Source: Suillus spraguei | Taxonomy: Eukaryota > Basidiomycota > Agaricomycetes > Boletales > Suillaceae | DNA length: 64,000 nucleotides | Direction: 5' to 3' | NCBI GenBank assembly: GCA_016800925.1 | Contig: JABCPU010000130.1 | Location: forward strand, 102,516 to 166,515 | Shown here: piece by piece, positions 44,630 through 55,385 of the stretch | Numbering within the stretch: the stretch's first letter is position 1 | Layout of the letters: the number at the start of each line of letters is the position of its first letter | Notes under the pieces: model-generated | Told to the model about the DNA's origin: nothing | What the model saw: the letters and a program-made list of their open reading frames with translations, nothing else | Databases searched by the model: none | Position numbers and translations under genes: made by a program

Positions 44630-45021
44630 TGCTCGTAACCATGGGATTCCAAGAAGGATTTGATCTCTCTTCCTAATTTGGTGATGTTGAATTTTCCATA
44701 CATGGTTCGTTCATCAATTTTGACCACCAGAAGACAGTAGTGTGTGATCGGTCCTCCTTTTATAAGAGTTCCATCTGCCGTTGTAACTCGAAATGGTGTT
44801 TTGAGCTTTCGTCGTGTGATTTGATGGAGTTTCACAAACTCCTCAGAGATGAATGTTCCTGCTGCTCCTGAATCGATAACAGCGGTGGTGTCGACGGATT
44901 TTAAGCGAGTACGCGAGTGAAGGGTGATGGGGACGCGAAGTTCTTTTCTTTCACCTACAGCGCATACAAGTCTTAGTAATACATTAGGAGAAACATACGT
45001 CGAATCTTTGTTTCTCCACAT
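44626..45021 (-). CDS. Aspartic protease of the chromodomain element
   Basis: About 131 aa from the ATG at 45,021, which overlaps the gag stop as TGATG. The active-site motif is AVIDSGAAGTFIS, i.e. D-S-G in place of D-T-G, as in many Gypsy proteases. It cleaves the element's own polyprotein. It is in the -1 phase relative to gag, and pol is again -1 relative to it, so expression needs reinitiation or -1 slippage at two junctions. No premature stop. Confidence 0.85.
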   Translation of the reverse strand: MWRNKDSTYVSPNVLLRLVCAVGERKELRVPITLHSRTRLKSVDTTAVIDSGAAGTFISEEFVKLHQITRRKLKTPFRVTTADGTLIKGGPITHYCLLVVKIDERTMYGKFNITKLGREIKSFLESHGYEQ

Positions 45022-45857
45022 CAAAAATCCTGAACAATCCGTCTCACTGTTTCTTCATCTTCTTCTTCTCCTTTGACTTCGGTTTGTCGGAGCGGAGTCT
45101 TCTTCTTTCTTTCAGGACAATTATGGATGCGGTGTCCTGTCTTCTTGCATCCGAAGCATTGTCCCTTCTTCATGCATTCGGATCTCTCCATATCGGAGAT
45201 TCGATCTACGACCATTGCATTGGAATCACGGTTCGGAATATACCGTGCATTCCCGTAGTTCTTCTTCTTCTGTTGTGGAGCATGACGTGTCCTCATGGCT
45301 TGAAGCCGATGATGGGCGTTGTCAATAGCAACGCATTGCAGCACAACTTCTCTGAATATTTCGGAGACATCTCCTGTTGCGAAAAGCTTTGTAAGGATAC
45401 CCCAATTAAGGCCGTCTTGGAAGAACTGGATCTTTGTTGCATTGTTGGTGATCTGAGCCTTGGCTGCAAGTGCTTCAAAGTCAGCGACATAGGTGTGGAG
45501 ATCTCCAGTTCCTTGTTTGAGATCTCTGAGTTTCATAAGAGCGGTTCCTTTGGTATCCACTGGTTCGAATGCTTCTTTGAAGCTCTTCATAAAATCTGCC
45601 ATCATCCCATAACCAACTTTTTGTCCAGAAGTGTTGGTTGATTGGGCATGCTCAAGGAATTGTTCCTTCCACGATTTGGCATTCTTTTCGGTCATAAAGG
45701 ATGTTATGTAGATGATCTTCTGTTTATCGGTGGTGTAAAGCTTTTCATTGATGTCAAAGTGCAAATTGCACGACTGGATAAACTCGCGAGAGTTATCACG
45801 ATCTCCATCAAAGCCGATCGGTTGACCGATCTTGTATTCAAATTCTTTGGTCGCCAT
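45021..45857 (-). CDS. Gag of the chromodomain element
   Basis: 278 aa, MATKEFEYKIGQPIGF.. with a typical helical capsid region (WKEQFLEHAQ, MKLRDLKQGTGDLHTYVADF) and one CCHC knuckle CFGCKKTGHRIHNC near residue 240, followed by a Lys-rich then Glu-rich tail. Forms the particle and binds RNA. Undamaged, unlike pol. It starts about 200 bp inside the right LTR. Confidence 0.9.
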   Translation of the reverse strand: MATKEFEYKIGQPIGFDGDRDNSREFIQSCNLHFDINEKLYTTDKQKIIYITSFMTEKNAKSWKEQFLEHAQSTNTSGQKVGYGMMADFMKSFKEAFEPVDTKGTALMKLRDLKQGTGDLHTYVADFEALAAKAQITNNATKIQFFQDGLNWGILTKLFATGDVSEIFREVVLQCVAIDNAHHRLQAMRTRHAPQQKKKNYGNARYIPNRDSNAMVVDRISDMERSECMKKGQCFGCKKTGHRIHNCPERKKKTPLRQTEVKGEEEDEETVRRIVQDF

Positions 45858-46054
45858 GTTGTGATGGTTCTTCTGATGAGTTATACTTTCTTGGTGCCTA
45901 CACGCACTGTCTTGCTGTCCGTCAGGGCTTGTCTGTCAGAGGGCTTCTCTTGACAATCTGCTCAGCGTATGCGTACGCTAGTCTCGCTGATCTAAACGAT
46001 CAGGGTTCGGGGTCAAAGACTGAATAGTCGACGATCAAATGGACTTTAATCTTT

Positions 46055-46527
46055 TGTTACGAACTGGGGTGGCGTCACCAGCGACAGTGAAGAGACACAG
46101 ACGGTCTGCTGGGAGTTCTTACAATGTCCCAAAGAGGACAAGGTGAAAGTACAAGGAACGCATTCCGAGTACGATCAAGGGTTCGGCCTCGATGACAAGT
46201 CAAAGAGGTTCTACGAGAATAGAGACTAAGGCTAAGGTGTGCTTAGACTTAGAGACGATTCAAGATGACTTAGGTTGGAGACCTAAGCGAAGGAGATTCC
46301 AGGTAAAACCCAGTAAGATTAAAGTAAAGAATCTACTACAAGTACACTGTGCTTAAATAGGCCAATATGTGCGCACAGACCAAGAAAGACATGAGGATGT
46401 AAGTGCGTATCCAAAGAAGGAAGGCAACTATAGTACAGATGCGTTGAGCATATGAGTCGGAGTCATGTTACGTAATATACAAGGTAAATGAAGTAGAAAA
46501 TGAATAGGGGCACGTACGATTGTAACA
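46055..46527 (-). mobile_element. 5' LTR of the chromodomain element
   Basis: 473 bp, one base different from the LTR at 38,894-39,366. Followed directly by the duplication ATCAA at 46,528-46,532 and the remainder of the outer 3' LTR. Confidence 0.95.
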
Positions 46528-47094
46528 ATCAATGCACTGCCAAGTCAGTCAGCACGGACCTCACCTCCTTTTCGTCTCTAATTCTTTGTCGCTACTGACT
46601 CATTCAACCCTTATTATTCTTCGTCACCATCACCCCATTCTCAGTTCGCCGTCTCCAAATCTGTCAAGTCCCACTATCCCGCTCTCGTCAATTTGTCAAT
46701 ACCATACCCTTTTATATCGCCACTCACTCAATTGTTTCGTATGCTCTTCCCTTTCAGTCTACTCTACCCTGTCAGGTGTGACGCCACTCCCTTCAGCGCC
46801 CGTCGTCACATAAATGATTCGGCATAGCTATACCCGACCCTTAGTATTTCGAAGTATAAAAAGTAGCCCATGTACACTCACTATGACAGGCAATCATACC
46901 AGTCTCCCAGTCTCAGTCTCAGTCTCGCACTCGCTATCTAAATTGTATTGCTATATCCATCGTTTATCGTCTCGCACTCGTCTCGATCATTATCGCATAA
47001 CATTTGTTAATGCTAATCTATTTCTATAATGTTTCAGCATCACACTAGCGGTCTCCACACCCCTTTGAACTCGCAGCAAGAGCCACTTAGGTTC

Positions 47095-48459
47095 TGTCAT
47101 ATACCGTACATTCAGGTCTAGATCAAATCCAATCCATGGACATCCAGACACCCAACCTACACATATCTGATCCACCCATCCAATCCAGTTCACATATCCG
47201 ATCCACCCATCCACTCCAATCCATATCCATCCGTGTCCATATCCGATCCATGTCCATATCCGATCTGTGTCCATATCCGATCCGAGTTCATATCCGAACT
47301 ATTCCCGCGCACCTGCGCATTACCCCTTTTAGAATATACCTGTGTCTCCGGCTTCTGGGTATCTCTGTGCTTCCGGTTCTCGGTGATCTCTGCCTCCGTC
47401 TTGATAAGTATTTCGTACAAGCTTCATCTCCGAGTTCATAGCCTTATGTCCCGCTGTACTTACTAATGTGTTTCCATATGCTTCAGACATAGCCTCGGAC
47501 TATCCGTACTTACCCTCCGGCATGCTCCTACAGTATATAAACTTGTAGTACAACTCCTGCAGACCTTAGTCTGATTCATTGTTCCTACTTCTGTATATTC
47601 CTTTGATTACTCTGTATCCTGTTATCATGTCTATATAACTCCGTCTCCGTTCTTGCACTTGGGCTCCGGCCCTTGTAAGCTTCCAACTCAGGCCTATGGG
47701 ATTACTCCCTAGGCCGGAGCTTTGATCCTATGTCCTATAATCTGTTCGGACTTCGTCCATCTCCGTCTATCATCTCTTTCACCTCTGACTCTACCTTTGG
47801 TAGTCTTATACTGTCTGTTTCTATTCCGGACCTTGTCCGGAGTAGTGTATACTATCTCTACACCATATCCGGACCTACTCCTCTCTAGTAGCCAACACTT
47901 CCTCTAAGATCCACAGAGCTACGCTCATCCGATCATCCGATCATCCGCTCCTCCGCTCCTCTGCTCCTCTGCTCCTCCGCTCCTCTGCTCCTCCGCTCCT
48001 CCGCTCCTCCGAGCTCCGGACCTTCGGACCCCTAGTCCTTCGGATCCATCCTATCCTATCCTCTGACATCTATGGATCATCTTTCCCTCCGGAGCTCTGC
48101 TCCTATCCTGCCCTGGACTTTGTCCAGCGGTCCATCCTTCACCCGTTCTACTTGGAACTTGTTCCAGTAGTGTTACCATTACTCCCTACCTTCCGGAAAT
48201 AGTTCCGGCGCATTCCCGCGCTCATCCAGAAGTCCATCAGAGCTCTGTCAAGCTATCCTGCCTTAGAGTTCGTCCGGACCCTCCATCCAGACTCCACCAG
48301 AACTCTCCCTTGGACTTCATCCGAAATTAAGGGCACATACTCGGGTAAGGGGCACAGCGTACGAGCTGAGGCCAAGCCCCTTTGACTTACAACCCTCCAG
48401 TACAACCCCATGTAAGACCAGGACTTCTTGCTAATCTCCGGTTTTGCATGGTCGTAACA
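47095..48459. mobile_element. Solo LTR of family Y in the outer 3' LTR
   Basis: 1,365 bp, TGTCATATACC to GTCGTAACA, with a perfect duplication GGTTC at 47,090-47,094 and 48,460-48,464. The target is the last 10 bp of the outer LTR, which reads ggttcttaca uninterrupted at the 5' LTR (32,900-32,909). Same family as 1-454 and 4,074-5,470. Confidence 0.93.
47932..48022. repeat. (CTCCTCCG/CTCCTCTG)n tract in the LTR
   Basis: About 90 bp of CTCCKCTSC-type tandem pyrimidine repeat on the + strand. Shorter versions occur at the equivalent place in the copies at 1-30 and near 4,985-5,020. Confidence 0.75.
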
Positions 48460-48469
48460 GGTTCTTACA

Positions 48470-48702
48470 GAACATATGAAATACATTTATTATATAGGTA
48501 TACCAGAACAATACCAGGATCCTTGTCTACAATCCAAAGTCACTTCCTGCCTACATTGTACCATCTTTTCGCATTTTTGCGGTTTTTCACTACATTCTCA
48601 CTACATAGACTACACCAGCTGTTCATATATCCCTAATGGTACATATATGAAGCCCTCCCAAGGCCATTATCAGGCAGAAATATGTCAGAGTAATGATATC
48701 AA
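48470..48702 (+). repeat. Inverted duplication, left arm (inner part)
   Basis: Continuation of the left arm beyond the retrotransposon. It mirrors 49,130-49,368 (shared frames MKYIYYIGIPEQYQDPCLQ in both orientations). Confidence 0.9.
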
Positions 48703-49129
48703 TGATATAGGGGCAAACCCCACAATCATGCAAATGTTATATTTCAACCCTGTCTAGGGCGAAGATTTCATTGAAAATATATACATAGAATACATTGTAA
48801 ACTACTTAAATATGCTATACTAATATATGTTGTGAAGGTAAAGGTGATGTGGAAGTGTTGTGGTCTCAATTTGTTGCATTATTATGGTCAGACCACCGAT
48901 GGCATAGACTGTTGGTGCATAGTACTTTTTCGATGTTTGGACTTTTTGACTTTCCCACGACCTTTTTCTTATCTATTAGATTCCCCTGCTATCAATTATT
49001 CATAGATCCTTCTGGTAGTCGAGGACTGTATTACTTGGTATATATAGTGTACTCCATGATAGTCTGATTATAATAGTTTACTATATTTATGTCTGTGAAT
49101 TCTTATCAGTGAGAATAGGAGATATGTGC
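48703..49129. other. Central spacer of the inverted duplication
   Basis: 427 bp of AT-rich unique sequence between the arms. No gene or motif recognised. Confidence 0.8.
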
Positions 49130-49984
49130 TTGATATCATTACTCTGACATATTTCTGCCTGATCATGGCCTTGGGAGGGCTTCATATATGTACCATAAGG
49201 GATGTATGAACAGCTGGTGTAGTCTATGTAGTGAGAATGTAGTGAAAAACCGCAAAAATGCGAAAAGATGGTACAATGTAGGCAGGAAGTGACTTTGGAT
49301 TGTAGACAAGGATCCTGGTATTGTTCTGGTATACCTATATAATAAATATATTTCATATGTTCATATTAACAAAATACCTACCATCCTAGAGGGCCGAGCT
49401 GCAGGAAAATGTTTCTCAGAGGGTGAACCACCAGGAAGATGACAATACATATGACCCCAGGGACTGATCCTGCTGACCTATACTCTTGATATATTGTATA
49501 TACTAGTAAAGAGATGTTAGAAATAATGTTTACCAGTTTATATACCTAAACACCAAAAAATGCGAACTGGTTTATGTTTTTTGAGAGGTATTCATGAATT
49601 TAACATATCTACTGATGTAGGACACTCCAGAGGCTCAAACAAGCGGTGTAATATATTCATTAACACTTTAATATATGATATATACAGTCAGAATTGCTTC
49701 CCTGCTGAAGGGGCAAAATATCGAATATGTTTTGGTCCTGGGATGCACATATTGTAGTCGATACTGTAGACTGCTGTACAAGCTCTCAGACAATGAAAAA
49801 AGCGGTCTATTGTATCATTTTATGTATGTACATGCCATTCTACTACTTATATACATGAGTGAGCAAGGGGAAAGCTCTGGTGCAGCAGTAGAGCTAGGGA
49901 GGTATGTGGGAATAGTGACATTATTGGAATATCCCAATTTGGTGATTTTTCCCGGTGGTAGTGCTATTATTGGAAGCCTGAGAA

Positions 49985-50806
49985 AAACATTTCCAGTAGC
50001 ATCGAGATCACAAGAGAGATCCCAATCTTTAGAACCAGAGAGGCATTGTGCCTGTTAAGCTTCGTGAAGCTTCATGTTGGTGGCTCCGAGACAAACTTAC
50101 AAAATGTACTGTGTATAGTTAGACACGGTTAAGTATCACCCGGAAACCGCATCACGAGCGTCAGAATCTACTACTTACATAATGATAATGGAATCATATT
50201 CGAAACGCACCTTTCTGACGCCTGCAGGGCCTTGATCGATTCCACTGTTCGGGAGCTTTCAAAGTTTCTGGAGAACCAAAGTGGATATCTTAATTGCCCT
50301 CTATTCAAAGTATCTTGAAATATTGCGGTCAGAGACTGAGGGTCACCGTCTTCGGGAAAACTGTTGATGTTTACTATATTCATGCGGTACATGCTTTTCA
50401 GAAAGAAACACCACACCTCGGCCATGTTCCAGAGCTCTGCCGCCACCTCCCTGTTGCGCTAAGACGAAGAAGGACCTTGCTGCTCGAATACCTCATGTAT
50501 TTCAGGGAATCAGGGCGCAAAGTTCGCGAGGCCCTTCATAGGCTGGTGGATGAAGATAAGAGGGTACGCAAATGGATTTTTGGCAGGAGGTTCTGAATTT
50601 TGAGTGCTTCTTGTGGGAATGGTGCCACTTCACCGGGACCAGGCTACTATAGCTGCTTATATATTGCACGTTGGTCGTGCACGATGCACAGGACTGATTG
50701 AGGTATGGTGTTCATCAGTATCTCGTTGTGCTGACGTGACACCACATTGACAATCATATATAAATTCAGAATTCATGCGAGGCATGAACTCCAACTCAGC
50801 TGCATC
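49985..50806. other. Right-arm-specific sequence upstream of the CorA-like gene
   Basis: Part of the 2.57-kb segment found only in this arm. Frames at 50,171-50,446 (minus, 91 aa) and 50,294-50,596 (plus, 100 aa; Arg-rich end) overlap each other and match nothing I know. Confidence 0.35.
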
Positions 50807-52847
50807 ATGCAAGTTGGCACAAAGAAATCCAATGCCCCTTCTTCGCTACGTGTAGTGCCCGATCCCATGTAAGTTTTGTTCATATATTCTTCGTTTCCTT
50901 GTCTGATCTTGTCTGATCTATGCTCTTCCCAGATGCCGACATGCGGCACCGTCGGGACCATGGCCATGGATGAACTTGGACGTTGACTCTGACATGACTA
51001 ATATACCCGTGGATCAATCCTGGCGGGGCTACCCTCAGAACCAGTTCAAGAACTGGACCCCAAATCAAATAGAACAAAGTCAGATGTTCAACAAATGTTC
51101 GAGAGAGACATCTACTATCTACTGGATAGACGTACGTGAATCAGACGGGAAGTTTGTCAAATCAAATATCGGAGGAATGGGTGATACTACAGCAGTGTCC
51201 GCACAATCGACTCAAAATCAGGCAATTTTTTGGAATTTCTTGGAGGGGATAGTGAGTCTCACCTGAACAATGGTATGCATGCTAATCAAGATGTGATTTG
51301 TAGCGTCCAGGTGACATCCGAGTGCGATCGTTATTTGTGGATGATTTGACGGAACCGGTCTTGCGCATGTTGGGGACAAAGTACGTGACGTATTTTACTC
51401 TTCTGCTTGCTCTGAGGCTTCATACATAGATACAAAATCGAGCCATTCTTTTTCACATCTGCCATTAATTGGATACCCTGCCGATATCAGGAAGCGCCTC
51501 ATCATAGAGAAGGAGATCGTAAGTCTAAACCTTCCGTTTTGAGTCGCATGGCCAAATTGCGGAATAGATATCACTATTATCCTACCATTTTTACGTCCAC
51601 GACAGAAATCGAAAGCACCACCCACTAATTCATTGCCAATTGACCCTGAGCCGTGGGGCTTTGTGACCAGCAAGTGGCTCATTACCCATCATAGTCGTCC
51701 GATTTACCTCCGGCAGATACCCCGATCGATATCCAGGCTCCTGTTTCAACAAGTGGTATGTGTATTGATGTCCTTGCATTGGTGCATCCACGCTCAAATG
51801 TCACTCTTAGATGGCCGCATGCTCTTCATTGACCTCCTCGCAATCCACATGGTCCGCAACGTGGAAGGAAACACTATTATATCCTATCATCCCGAGTCCA
51901 CAGGGGACCGAACATCTGCGAAGCACCTCCACTCGCTCATACAACTTGTAGGGGAAAGTGTATACTGGCAAGAAATATTCAAAGCGTCCAAAGACCCGAC
52001 ATTCTTTTTCCTCGTCATTTTATGGTATGCGATATATGCATGGGATGAGTCCCTTGATTTGTTGTACCACTATATTGGCAAGCTGGTATGTAGCTCTTGC
52101 ACAGCGTGGAAGTGATGTTGATCAAGCATATCAAGGAGTTACAAGTATTGCATCTCGATAATATATCACTTACACATGACCTCCATGTCCTTCAGGCACG
52201 TCTTTTGCACTACCAATCACTCATTCATGGCTTCGAGGTATCGGTAACGTTTATCGAGACGACCCTCAATCCAGCCATGGAGTCCTTTACTGTAGAAGAT
52301 CGCAAGGTATCTGATGAACTTATGAAGAGGGAGTGCAAGAATCTACTCGGCGAAATTGATCGTCTAGAAAGGCGGCGGGAGATGCTGAGCAAACGACTGA
52401 AGAATGCGATGGATCTTGCGTTTGCGATCGTTGATACTGAGGATAGTAGGCGGATACAGAGGTTCTCATACCTCACGATGGTCTTCCTTCCAGCAAGTTT
52501 CATTGCGGTAAGCATAGAAGTCTTGTGTACAGATCCTTTCTGACTGCGCATGTCCCCAGTCTATCTTTACAATGAACGTCAAAGAGATTAACAGTGGGAC
52601 ACAAACACTCGCTCACTATGCGGTAGCCACCGCTTTGCTCACGCTTCTTACGACTTACGTCATCATCATGCTTCAGCAACGGGGCTGGGTTCACAAACGT
52701 GAAGCTACCTTGCTGCAGCGTGCACTATGGCCCGTTCACTTACTCTGGAGGCTCGTACGTTGTCGACTCCCGCCCAAGTTGACTCAGAGTATAAGTAACT
52801 GGAGACAAAGGACGAGGAAAGAGGGTGGCGAAAGTAGGACTGTCTGA
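50807..52847 (+). CDS. CorA-like membrane protein (divergent Mg2+ transporter family)
   Basis: Multi-exon gene. Exon boundaries well supported: 50,807-50,868, 50,933-51,251, 51,304-51,380, 51,430-51,518, and one starting 51,568. The last exon is 52,560-52,847 after an intron starting GTAAGC and ending CCCCAG. Boundaries near 51,757-51,810 and 52,087-52,140 are uncertain. The large soluble N-terminal domain contains YKIEPFFFTSAINWIP, then DGRMLFIDLLAIHMVR and GESVYWQEIFKASKDPTF. A long coiled coil follows (ECKNLLGEIDRLERRREMLS), then TM1 (YLTMVFLPASFIA). TM2 is TLAHYAVATALLTLLTTYVI. CorA channels carry G-M-N between the helices; here it is T-M-N, so magnesium transport is doubtful. It belongs to a basidiomycete CorA-like lineage. 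Only its last exon is present in the left arm. Confidence 0.75.
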
Positions 52848-53147
52848 TGTCGCAAGTCCGCTGGCATTGAGCAAGTTACGTCCATGTATTAGTATCATGA
52901 TGTTGGCGGGTTGATTTCCAACATTACAAGAGGTTGCCTACGGTTATGAATGTCGCGGCGTGATGATATGGATTCAAGTATATACGTACATACGGTTGAT
53001 TAACATGCTTGTAAATATATTCACCGTCCTTCTACAATGTCTACTGTGAAGGCATCTATGTGTGTATCTACATGGTAACAATGCAGGTATATCATTGAAA
53101 CACAAACGACTATCTGTCAGAGATCCCTAGTTATTAAATATCTATAG

Positions 53148-53761
53148 CTAGAGTATTTCTATGGTACCGACATCCATGTTATCAACCGAAGCAATGTCTT
53201 TCACTTGTGCAATGATGTTACGGTCCGATCTTGTATTCTCCGACACGCTGTTGCGCCAACAGAAATGCGTCAAAACGCTGTCCGAGGCGAACCATCAACC
53301 GCAACGCTCGGCTCCTCCGAAATAGACGAACCGCCGGGTAACTCATCAGAGTCGTCTATCAGGGACCCGGGTTCGGGCCAATCTCCTATGCTTTCAATAT
53401 TGTCTGTGAAGTCAGCCTGCTCTGTAAAGTCAGGTACCCCAAGGAGATCATTACTGATCCCATAGACGGACAAGTAACGGAACGCCTGCCGAATAGGCTT
53501 TGCCCACGAGAACTAGGAACTAGTGTCTCTTCAGTGGTAATCAGCAGGTCCCGGAGCCCGTATGCCTTGATTCCATACGTGATGAAAGTGCTGGGCTAGA
53601 CCGCGCCTCCGTCTGATTTCCGTGACACGGGATGAAATACAAGGCAGATGAAGCCTGCAATTTGCGAAGCGAGGAGCTCTCAGCTGGTCAAGCTTGTCAT
53701 AAAATTTCAATGCCAGCTCTGTAGGCACGGTCTTCTGTAGCAAGGACATTAGTGAATCCAA
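53148..53761 (-). pseudogene. HET-family C-terminal fragment 2 (right arm)
   Basis: Mirror of 27,298-27,911 with the same frameshifts, so the damage predates the inverted duplication (or the two are alleles). HET domain missing. Confidence 0.75.
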
Positions 53762-53841
53762 AAGTCTTCGATATTGTAACCATGAAGATTATAGATGGGT
53801 AGATATTTGCTCCTGCTAAATATGACCGTCCATTTATACTA

Positions 53842-54319
53842 GTGCTGCTGGGGTCCAGTCCAGAACTACGGTCCGAACCGGACTTTTGTGTTGGAGAAAG
53901 ATCTCTACTGATTCTAACTCGTGCGCTGGTGAAAGATTACCAAGTCGTCATTCTTGACTATATTTTCCTCCTGGAAGGCATGACGTTTGTTTTTAGCTTT
54001 TGTCGATCTCGACACCGATGGCAAAATGCAGCTGCAGCAGACCATTCAGACGCAATTCATATGCTGCTTCGCATTGCTCGCGTGGTTTATTATTTGGCTC
54101 TTTGCAATACTATATTGTAATGGCGTTCCGGGCCCTTCGAACTATCATTTCGACAACCACATTCTTGACAATGGCATTCTTTCCCCGGTCGACCGTTTTA
54201 GATGCCCTTCAACGAAAATGATGAATTTAGTAGCTGCTACTTGTGGGTATCAGCAGTTGGCTTGCGGTGATTGGACACGTTTAACACACATGCATAATTG
54301 TGGTCTAACACCCCGGTGA
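53842..54319 (+). pseudogene. Membrane-protein remnant of unknown family (right arm)
   Basis: Mirror of 26,839-27,217. Here one frame (53,987-54,319, 110 aa) runs past the hydrophobic helix because of a one-base difference (GGGCCC versus GGCCC near 54,130). Not recognised. Confidence 0.35.
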
Positions 54320-54370
54320 GTTATGGGATTACATGAAAACTAATCCTGCTCACACAAGTGGAGTCATATT

Positions 54371-54514
54371 CTACTGCGCCGGGGGGTTCGGGTCACAGCA
54401 GTAAAACTCGCCCTTGCACCAACGGCAACATTCTGGACAATAATTGCTATCGGCAGGCATAGCTGCTGTCAAGCTGAAAGCAGCAGCAACTAAGAGGACG
54501 AAGGAGTGACGCAT
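54371..54514 (-). CDS. Secreted Cys-rich peptide, copy 4 (mirror of copy 3)
   Basis: Encodes the same 47-aa precursor as 26,546-26,689 (signal peptide plus six-Cys mature part). The upstream promoter differs from copy 3 by a few bases, including a small deletion in the CT-rich leader. Confidence 0.65.
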   Translation of the reverse strand: MRHSFVLLVAAAFSLTAAMPADSNYCPECCRWCKGEFYCCDPNPPAQ

Positions 54515-54578
54515 TGTTTGTGAGATGTTATCTGGGATGCAAAAACTGAAGCTGAAGGGGACGGTGGGAGGATGCTTG

Positions 54579-54586
54579 CTTTTATG
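54579..54586 (-). promoter_or_regulatory. TATA-like box of secreted-peptide gene copy 4
   Basis: CATAAAAG on the minus strand, 65-72 bp before the ATG at 54,514; conserved in position. Confidence 0.5.
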
Positions 54587-55385
54587 TGCTAAATGGTGTG
54601 CAGATCCTGCCCATCTGAAACATATCCTCAAACAGACGACATCTGCACTGCCAGCAGACATCAGACTTGATTTGTTCCGTTCCTGACATTCTCTCGACAG
54701 GAGCGCACTAGGAAACGCTGGTAATGTAATTCTAATCCGTTGTTGTACATGCAACTCACCCTGACGCTGAGAGAAATGCCAGCAAAACCCAAATTAGCCC
54801 TGAACGATCATTAGGCACTGCAGGCTATTGTAAGTATCTCTGTATGCCCTGATGTTTCTTCACTAGAATGTATATTTCATATCGGGCACAGACGTGGCAC
54901 TATACATGTTGTACGTGGAGGAATGCAGGAGCCTGATAATGCCTATGGTGACCTATCCGAACATCGCAGGAAGGTAGGTCTAGTGTAGTTCTAGTTATTG
55001 TTGTATCTCCATTATAGTAGAGCACCTATTTACTCCGCAGCTTCGCTGTATGGTCGTCTGAACCATTGGCCAGCACTGTCCTCCAGGAAAAATCTAGCAG
55101 GATATTCGTTTTTTTTATTTTTTTTTGATCGAAGCGAGTTATCGCACGAAGTCAAGTATGTAGAACAGAAAATTTAATATGGATGAATCAAACTCTTGGG
55201 GGCGAGGTGTTCATCAATCTACACAGCAATTGATGACGGTGCCAATGGAGAAGGTAGAGCGTCCACAATATCTGCTTTGAAGGGTGTGAGGTATCTGTCC
55301 ATGCATCTACATGGTAACAATGGAGGTATCACCGAAACACAAGCGACTACTTATCAGAAATTCCTAGTCTTTGAAATACCCATAG

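Larger units (their letters stand above)
38894..46527 (-). mobile_element. Complete chromodomain Ty3/Gypsy element (chromovirus)
   Basis: 7,634 bp between perfect 5-bp duplications ATCAA (38,889-38,893 and 46,528-46,532). LTRs of 473 bp at 38,894-39,366 and 46,055-46,527 differ by one base. Minus-strand order is gag, protease, RT-RNase H-integrase-chromodomain, then a third ORF. The polypurine tract abuts the left (3') LTR. No TGG-type tRNA primer site is evident next to the right (5') LTR, so self-priming as in Tf1-like elements is possible. Near-identical LTRs indicate a recent insertion, yet five in-frame stops are present. Confidence 0.95.
31792..48469 (+). mobile_element. Outer Ty3/Gypsy retrotransposon with nested insertions
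   Basis: LTR starts TGTAGTGATT, LTR ends GGTTCTTACA, internal region 32,910-38,821. A 4-bp target-site duplication GAAC is at 31,788-31,791 and 48,470-48,473. The unoccupied site is present once in the right arm (inverse complement near 49,357-49,372). With nested elements removed the element is about 7.2 kb with LTRs of exactly 639 bp each. PBS at 32,913, polypurine tract at 38,811-38,821, and one long gag-pol frame. It carries three insertions: solo LTRs at 32,063-32,536 and 47,095-48,459, and a complete element at 38,894-46,527. Confidence 0.93.
38822..48469 (+). mobile_element. 3' LTR of the outer element, in three pieces
   Basis: Pieces 38,822-38,893, 46,533-47,094 and 48,465-48,469 add up to 639 bp, the same as the 5' LTR. 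The first gap is the complete chromodomain element, the second the family Y solo LTR. Confidence 0.92.

Noticed and set aside
48476..49356. Duplicate frame MKYIYYIGIPEQ in both arms as a gene pair
   Set aside because: Low-complexity AT-rich sequence; the mirrored frames only reflect the inverted repeat next to the spacer.
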